Shown here: in pieces, positions 59,662 to 64,000 of the stretch | Numbering within the stretch: the stretch's first letter is position 1 | Layout of the letters: each line of letters starts with the position of its first letter | From: Allohoeflea poritis | GTDB taxonomy: Bacteria > Pseudomonadota > Alphaproteobacteria > Rhizobiales > Rhizobiaceae | Direction of reading: 5' to 3' | Assembly (NCBI RefSeq): GCF_027889715.1 | Contig: NZ_JAPJZH010000008.1 | Span: forward strand, 204,624 to 268,623 | DNA length: 64,000 bases | Program-made: the position numbers and the translations under genes | Notes under the pieces: model-generated | The model's database searches: none | The model's input: only the letters and a program-made list of their open reading frames with translations | Told to the model about the DNA's origin: nothing

Positions 59662-60668
59662 AAGCGGTCGGCTTCCTGCAATCTTTGCCCATCGAGGCCG
59701 ATGACGCCCTGCTGGACGTCGAATTACCCACCCCTGCCCTGCGCCCAGCGGACCTGCTGGTCGCGGTCGAGGCCATTTCCGTCAATCCGGCGGACGCCAA
59801 GCGGCGCATCCGCACCGCCGCGGAGGGGCCGCTGGATGAGCCGTTCCTGCTCGGCTATGACGCTGTCGGCATTGTCGAAGCAGTAGGACACGACGTCTCG
59901 GGCTTCAAAAAGGGCGACCGGGTCTGGTATGCGGGCGACGCAAGCCGACCGGGCTCTTATGCGGAGCTGCAGGCCGTCGATCACCGCATCGTTTCGCACG
60001 CGCCGCACTCGGTTTCGCCAGCTTCGGCCGCATCCTTGCCGCTCGTGTCGCTGACAGCCTGGGAGATGCTCTTCGACCGGCTGCAGGTACCGGCCGGTGT
60101 CGAAAGCCCGTCACTGCTGGTGATTGGCGGCGCCGGCGGCGTCGGTTCGATTACGATCCAGCTTGCCGCCAAGCTCACCGGACTTGAAATCATTGCGACG
60201 GCATCGAGGTCGGAGAGCGGCGAATGGTGCCGGAGAATGGGCGCGCACGACATTGTCGACCATCGCGATCTTGTCGCACAGACGAGGCGCGACGGACGGC
60301 AACATGTCGATTACATCGCGCAATATGCCGACATGTCGCGGCACTGGGATGCCATGTGCGAATTGATCGCCCCGCAGGGCCGGATCGGCACCATTGTCGA
60401 GACCACTGACAGGCTGGACATCTCCATGCTGCAGGAAAAATCCGCTGCGCTGATGTGGGAACTGATGTTCACCCGGTCACTGTTCGCGACGGCGGACATG
60501 GATCGGCAGGGAAATATCCTCGCCCGCATGGCCCGCCTCGTCGACGATGGCCTTGTCATGACGACGGAAACCGAAAAGCTTGAGGGTTTGAGCGCAAAAA
60601 CGTTGAAAACCGCCCACCGAATGATTGAAACTGGCTCTATGATCGGCAAGCTCGTAATCGCGTACTGA
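59658..60668 (+). CDS. Zinc-type/quinone-oxidoreductase-like MDR alcohol dehydrogenase
   Basis: A 336-residue medium-chain reductase of the QOR/ZADH group. GroES-like domain: VEAISVNPADAKRRI, FLLGYDAVGIVEAVGHDVSG and GDRVWYAGDASRPGSYAEL. Rossmann domain: LLVIGGAGGVGSITIQLAAK. There are no Zn-binding Cys residues in the catalytic positions, so it is a zinc-free NADPH-dependent reductase type. It overlaps the kinase by ATGA. Its place in the pathway is unclear; it may detoxify a reactive aldehyde or enone. Confidence 0.9.
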   Translation: MKAVGFLQSLPIEADDALLDVELPTPALRPADLLVAVEAISVNPADAKRRIRTAAEGPLDEPFLLGYDAVGIVEAVGHDVSGFKKGDRVWYAGDASRPGSYAELQAVDHRIVSHAPHSVSPASAASLPLVSLTAWEMLFDRLQVPAGVESPSLLVIGGAGGVGSITIQLAAKLTGLEIIATASRSESGEWCRRMGAHDIVDHRDLVAQTRRDGRQHVDYIAQYADMSRHWDAMCELIAPQGRIGTIVETTDRLDISMLQEKSAALMWELMFTRSLFATADMDRQGNILARMARLVDDGLVMTTETEKLEGLSAKTLKTAHRMIETGSMIGKLVIAY

Positions 60669-60674
60669 AAATCA

Positions 60675-62318
60675 ATGCCTGAAAAACAATCAAACCAGAT
60701 CCAACGGCTCGAAGGTCGCTACGACTACATCATCGTCGGCGGCGGAACGGCCGGCTGCGTGCTCGCCAACCGGCTCAGCGAGGACCCGGCCGTGCAGGTG
60801 CTGCTGCTCGAAGCCGGCGGGCGCGATCTCTATCACTGGATCCACATCCCGGTCGGCTACCTCTATTGCATCGGCAATCCGCGGGTCGACTGGATGATGA
60901 GGACCGTCGAGGAGCCCGGGCTGAACGGGCGCTCGCTGCATTATCCGCGCGGCAAGGTGCTCGGCGGATGCAGCTCGATCAACGGCATGATCTACATGCG
61001 CGGACAGGCGGCGGACTATGACCGCTGGCGCCAGATGGGCAATCCCGGCTGGGCCTGGGACGACGTGCTTCCCTATTTCACCAAGTCGGAGGACCATTTT
61101 TCGGGATCCGGCGATTTCCACGGCAGCGGCGGCGAGTGGAAGGTCTCGCAACAGCGCCTGTCATGGGAAATCCTCGCCGCCTTCCAGGATGCGGCAAGCG
61201 AGTTCGGCTACGGCCCGACGGCCGACTTCAATACCGGCACCAATGAAGGCTCCGGATATTTCGAGGTGAACCAGAACAACGGCGTGCGCTGGAATACGCG
61301 CAAGGCCTTTCTCGATCCCGTGAAGCGAAGAGCTAATCTGCGGGTCCTGACCCATGCCGCTGCCGAAGAACTCTTGCTTGACGGTGCGAAGGTGACGGGA
61401 CTGCGCTTCAAAAGGAACCGTAAACAATGGACGGTGCATGCCGATCGTGAGGTCCTGCTGACCGCCGGTGCGATCAATTCGCCCAAACTGCTTGAACTGT
61501 CCGGGATCGGCGATCCGGAAAGACTGCGCGATCTTGGACTGGAGATCCGCCACGAACTGCCTGGGGTCGGTGAGAACCTGCAGGATCACCTGCAGATCCG
61601 CACCGCCTATCGTGTTTCGAATTGCAAGACCCTCAACCAGGTCTCCAACAGCCTGTCCGGCAAGATCGGCATGGTCGCCGAATATGCGCTGCGCCGGTCG
61701 GGGCCCCTGAGCATGGCGCCGAGCCAGCTGGGACTGTTCACCAAGAGCGATCCGTCACTGGAAACCCCCGATCTGGAATACCATGTCCAGCCGCTCTCGC
61801 TCGACAAGTTCGGCGATCCGCTGCACACCTTTCCGGCAATCACCGTCTCCGTCTGCAATCTGCGCCCGGACAGCGTCGGGTCCTGTCACATCCGCACGAC
61901 CGATCCGGACGAACAGCCGGATATCCGCCTGAACTATCTGAAGGCGAAATCGGACCGCGAGATCGCGGTCAAAGCGATCCGGCAGTCGCGCCGGATCATG
62001 ACCGCGCAGGCGCTGAAGAAATATCAGCCGGAGGAGTTCCTGCCGGGACCCCAATACACCGCCGACGAGGAACTGGTGCGCTGCGCAGGCGATATCGCGA
62101 CGACGATCTTTCACCCCGTCGGAACGGCCAGAATGGGCAGCGATCCGGCTGCGGTCGTCGATCCTGAACTGAAAGTCGCCGGTCTTGACGGCATCCGTGT
62201 CGTCGATGCCTCGATCATGCCGAAGATCGTTTCCGGAAACACCGCATCGCCGGTGATCATGATCGCGGAAAAAGCCGCAGACATGATCCGCACGGCAGCT
62301 AGAGCTGTTCCGAGTTAG
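60675..62318 (+). CDS. GMC-family FAD oxidoreductase (choline dehydrogenase-like)
   Basis: A 547-residue GMC flavoprotein. FAD motif YIIVGGGTAGCVLANRLSE, GGCSSINGMIYMRGQAADYD (GMC signature 1), LTAGAINSPKLLELSGIGDP (signature 2), and the catalytic His and Asn in IFHPVGTARMGSD and IVSGNTASPVIMIAEKAADM. Members oxidise primary alcohols and pass electrons to quinones. As the last gene of the operon it may oxidise the polyol substrate or a related alcohol; a choline substrate is possible but less consistent with the neighbours. Confidence 0.92.
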   Translation: MPEKQSNQIQRLEGRYDYIIVGGGTAGCVLANRLSEDPAVQVLLLEAGGRDLYHWIHIPVGYLYCIGNPRVDWMMRTVEEPGLNGRSLHYPRGKVLGGCSSINGMIYMRGQAADYDRWRQMGNPGWAWDDVLPYFTKSEDHFSGSGDFHGSGGEWKVSQQRLSWEILAAFQDAASEFGYGPTADFNTGTNEGSGYFEVNQNNGVRWNTRKAFLDPVKRRANLRVLTHAAAEELLLDGAKVTGLRFKRNRKQWTVHADREVLLTAGAINSPKLLELSGIGDPERLRDLGLEIRHELPGVGENLQDHLQIRTAYRVSNCKTLNQVSNSLSGKIGMVAEYALRRSGPLSMAPSQLGLFTKSDPSLETPDLEYHVQPLSLDKFGDPLHTFPAITVSVCNLRPDSVGSCHIRTTDPDEQPDIRLNYLKAKSDREIAVKAIRQSRRIMTAQALKKYQPEEFLPGPQYTADEELVRCAGDIATTIFHPVGTARMGSDPAAVVDPELKVAGLDGIRVVDASIMPKIVSGNTASPVIMIAEKAADMIRTAARAVPS

Positions 62319-62338
62319 ATTTATCCTAAGACCTGATC

Positions 62339-63865
62339 CTACATCACCGCGCCGATCTGCCAGGGCACGAATTCGGCGCCCCCGAAACCCAGCTCCTCGC
62401 TCTTGGTCTGTTCGCCGGAAGCGACGCGAATGAAGGCTTCGAAGATCTGCTCGCCCTTTTCTTCGATGCTGACGCCGGCGGATACGATATCGCCGCAGTT
62501 GATGTCCATGTCCTCCGACATGCGTTCATACATCTCGGTATTGGTCGCCAGCTTGATGCACGGGGTGGGCTTGTAACCGGAGACCGAGCCGCGCCCGGTG
62601 GTAAAGACGATCAGGTTGGAGCCGGAAGCCACCTGCCCCGTCACGGAACAGGGGTCGTAACCGGGGCTGTCCATGAACACAAAGCCCTTCCTGTCCACCG
62701 GCTCGGCGAATTTGTAGCACTCGGTCAACGGCGCCGTGCCGCCCTTTGCCACCGCGCCCAGCGACTTTTCCAGTATGGTCGTCAGGCCGCCGCGCTTGTT
62801 TCCGGGAGACGGGTTGTTGTTCATCTCGCCGCCATTGCGGGCGGTGTAATCCTCCCACCACCTTATCCGCTCGATCAGCTTTTCGCCCACTTCGGGTGAC
62901 ACGGCACGGCGCGTCAGCAGGTGTTCGGCCCCGTAGATCTCCGATGTCTCGGACAAGATGGTGGTTCCACCGTGACGAACAAGAAGATCGGAGGCGAAAC
63001 CGAGCGCCGGATTGGCGGTGATGCCGGAATATCCGTCCGATCCGCCGCACTGCATGCCGACCGTCAGTTGCGAGACCGGCGCGGCTTTCCTGACGGCCTG
63101 GTTGGCAATCTGCGCCATCTCACGCAGTTCCCTCAATCCCGCCTCGATGGTGCGCCGCGTGCCCCCCGTCTGCTGAATGGTCATGTAGCGGTAATTGCCG
63201 TCGCTGCGGATCTTGCGTTCGCCGACAAGGTCGGGGATCTGCATGACCTCGCAGCCAAGGCCGATCAGCAGGACGCCCGCGAAATTGGGATGCTGCGCGT
63301 AACCGGAAAGCGTGCGGAACAGTGTCGCATAACCTTCGTCGCGCCCGGACATGCCGCAGCCCGTTCCGTGCACGATCGGCACGATGCCATCGACATTCTC
63401 GAACCCGTCCAGCAGCCCCGTCCGTTCGGCCGCCTCTGCGATGAACCGCGCCACGGAGCCGGAACAGTTCACCGTGGTGACAATACCGAGATAATTGCGC
63501 GTGCCGACGCGTCCGTCTTCGCGATGAAAGCCCTGGAAGGTGCGCTCATCCGCGATTTGGGGAAGCGGTGCATTGGACGTTGCAAAAGCATAGTCCTGCG
63601 TGTGTTCGGCCATGCCGAGATTGTGAACATGCACATGTTCGCCCGGCGCGATGTCCGACTTCGCCTGCCCGATGATCTGACCGTACCGCACCACATTGCT
63701 TCCGGCGCTGATCGGCGCCAGGGCGATCTTGTGACCGCGGGCGATGTCGGAACGCAGCGGCCCGGCAAACTGGGCGGGCGTCTCGCCGCGACGGATGTCG
63801 CGCAGCGCGATGACGACATTGTCCGCGTCATTCAGACGGACAGTTTCAGGCAGTGGGCGATTCAT
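62339..63865 (-). CDS. uxaA: Altronate dehydratase family protein (UxaA)
   Basis: A 508-residue UxaA-type hydro-lyase with both parts: the N-terminal SAF domain (DNVVIALRDIRRGETPAQF, GEHVHVHNLGM) and the C-terminal catalytic part. The latter has RVGTRNYLGIVTTVNCSG, GCGMSGRDEGYATLFRTLSG, VGMQCGGSDGYSGITANPAL and FMDSPGYDPCSVTGQVASGS, with conserved cysteines that bind iron. It dehydrates D-altronate (or a related aldonate) to 2-keto-3-deoxygluconate. It converges with the GMC gene and appears to belong to a hexuronate-type unit continuing beyond the window. Confidence 0.92.
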   Translation of the reverse strand: MNRPLPETVRLNDADNVVIALRDIRRGETPAQFAGPLRSDIARGHKIALAPISAGSNVVRYGQIIGQAKSDIAPGEHVHVHNLGMAEHTQDYAFATSNAPLPQIADERTFQGFHREDGRVGTRNYLGIVTTVNCSGSVARFIAEAAERTGLLDGFENVDGIVPIVHGTGCGMSGRDEGYATLFRTLSGYAQHPNFAGVLLIGLGCEVMQIPDLVGERKIRSDGNYRYMTIQQTGGTRRTIEAGLRELREMAQIANQAVRKAAPVSQLTVGMQCGGSDGYSGITANPALGFASDLLVRHGGTTILSETSEIYGAEHLLTRRAVSPEVGEKLIERIRWWEDYTARNGGEMNNNPSPGNKRGGLTTILEKSLGAVAKGGTAPLTECYKFAEPVDRKGFVFMDSPGYDPCSVTGQVASGSNLIVFTTGRGSVSGYKPTPCIKLATNTEMYERMSEDMDINCGDIVSAGVSIEEKGEQIFEAFIRVASGEQTKSEELGFGGAEFVPWQIGAVM

Positions 63866-63923
63866 TGAGGCGGTTGCTCCGGAGAATTCCTGGTCTAGTA
63901 TCTGCTGTACTTCATCTTGGGAT

Positions 63924-63956
63924 TTGACGCGATGAAATCATCAACTAACATGTTAG
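63924..63956 (+). promoter_or_regulatory. Promoter with 12-bp palindromic operator between uxaA and the next gene
   Basis: CTAACATGTTAG (63945-63956) is a perfect palindrome. On the plus strand TTGACG (63924-63929) and TAACAT (63946-63951) are spaced by 16 bp, so the palindrome would cover the -10 box of a rightward promoter. A GntR- or LacI-type regulator of hexuronate genes is a likely ligand, but none is in view. Confidence 0.45.
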
Positions 63957-63981
63957 CATTCTAATAGGCAAAGTAAAGACG

Positions 63982-64000
63982 ATGCACAGCCGAACCAGCG
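63982..64000 (+). CDS. Possible start of a divergent gene, cut by the window end
   Basis: ATG at 63982 opens MHSRTS and runs off the window. It lies downstream of the palindromic promoter and divergent from uxaA, where a regulator or partner enzyme is commonly encoded. There is too little sequence for any assignment. Confidence 0.25.

Noticed and set aside
1..64000. rRNA, tRNA, CRISPR, insertion sequence, phage or integrase genes
   Set aside because: No matching sequence, repeat array or transposase/integrase motif was found on reading both strands; a covariance-model tRNA scan was not possible here.

Overview
The window is GC-rich and densely coded. It carries five solute-binding-protein transport systems, each beside its own catabolic enzymes and regulator, and has no rRNA, tRNA, CRISPR array, phage gene or recognisable insertion sequence. 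The gene families (TRAP and CUT2 ABC transporters, SorC, RpiR, FCD-GntR and LysR regulators, a betaine ABC system, MttB- and DMGDH-like proteins) suggest a metabolically versatile alphaproteobacterium, most likely Hyphomicrobiales (Rhizobiaceae/Phyllobacteriaceae-like). This is inferred from gene content only.

Layout. 1-5.5 kb: the tail of a polyamine-type ABC permease, two small secreted proteins, a TetR regulator, and an aromatic-ring FAD monooxygenase with an IclR regulator. 5.5-14.2 kb: a RpiR regulator divergent from an operon with an N-formylglutamate-amidohydrolase-like hydrolase, a DctQMP TRAP transporter, a glutamine-synthetase-like ligase, an aldehyde dehydrogenase and an iron alcohol dehydrogenase. 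This looks like gamma-glutamylation-dependent catabolism of an amino-alcohol or similar amine. 14.2-16.5 kb: three overlapping secreted proteins (amidohydrolase, YtkA/FixH-like, di-haem cytochrome c peroxidase). 16.7-29 kb: a long minus-strand operon (CoA-transferase, HTH/coiled-coil protein, HyuA, HyuB, cysteine hydrolase, CUT2 ABC importer with one permease), divergent from an HMG-CoA-lyase-like gene and a GntR regulator. 29-36.9 kb: an SMP-30 lactonase, a soluble two-component pair and a second CUT2 importer whose ATPase gene is frameshifted. 36.9-48.5 kb: a DegT aminotransferase, a DMGDH-type demethylating dehydrogenase divergent from a non-pyrrolysine MttB homologue, a LysR regulator, a glycine-betaine ABC importer and an unusual ureohydrolase. 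48.9-62.3 kb: a third CUT2 importer followed by SorC, aldo/keto reductase, GlpD-like dehydrogenase, class I aldolase, FGGY kinase, quinone reductase and GMC oxidoreductase, an Ery/Lsr-like polyol or sugar pathway. 62.3-64 kb: altronate dehydratase and a divergent, cut-off gene.

Most notable signals. (1) HyuA and the ABC permease of the same operon carry closely similar N-terminal coiled-coil tags in the same heptad register. The operon also encodes a DNA-binding-like protein with a long coiled coil and a Trp-rich basic tail, so a membrane-docked hydantoinase/transporter assembly is possible. (2) Two near-identical 17-bp operator-like sites flank a TTGACA box in front of the TRAP/glutamylation operon. 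(3) An ABC ATPase gene has lost one GC unit from a short GC repeat. (4) GC-rich hairpins follow three of the solute-binding-protein genes. (5) Three very short ORFs with plausible ribosome binding sites sit just before larger genes, two of them overlapping the next start by ATGA.
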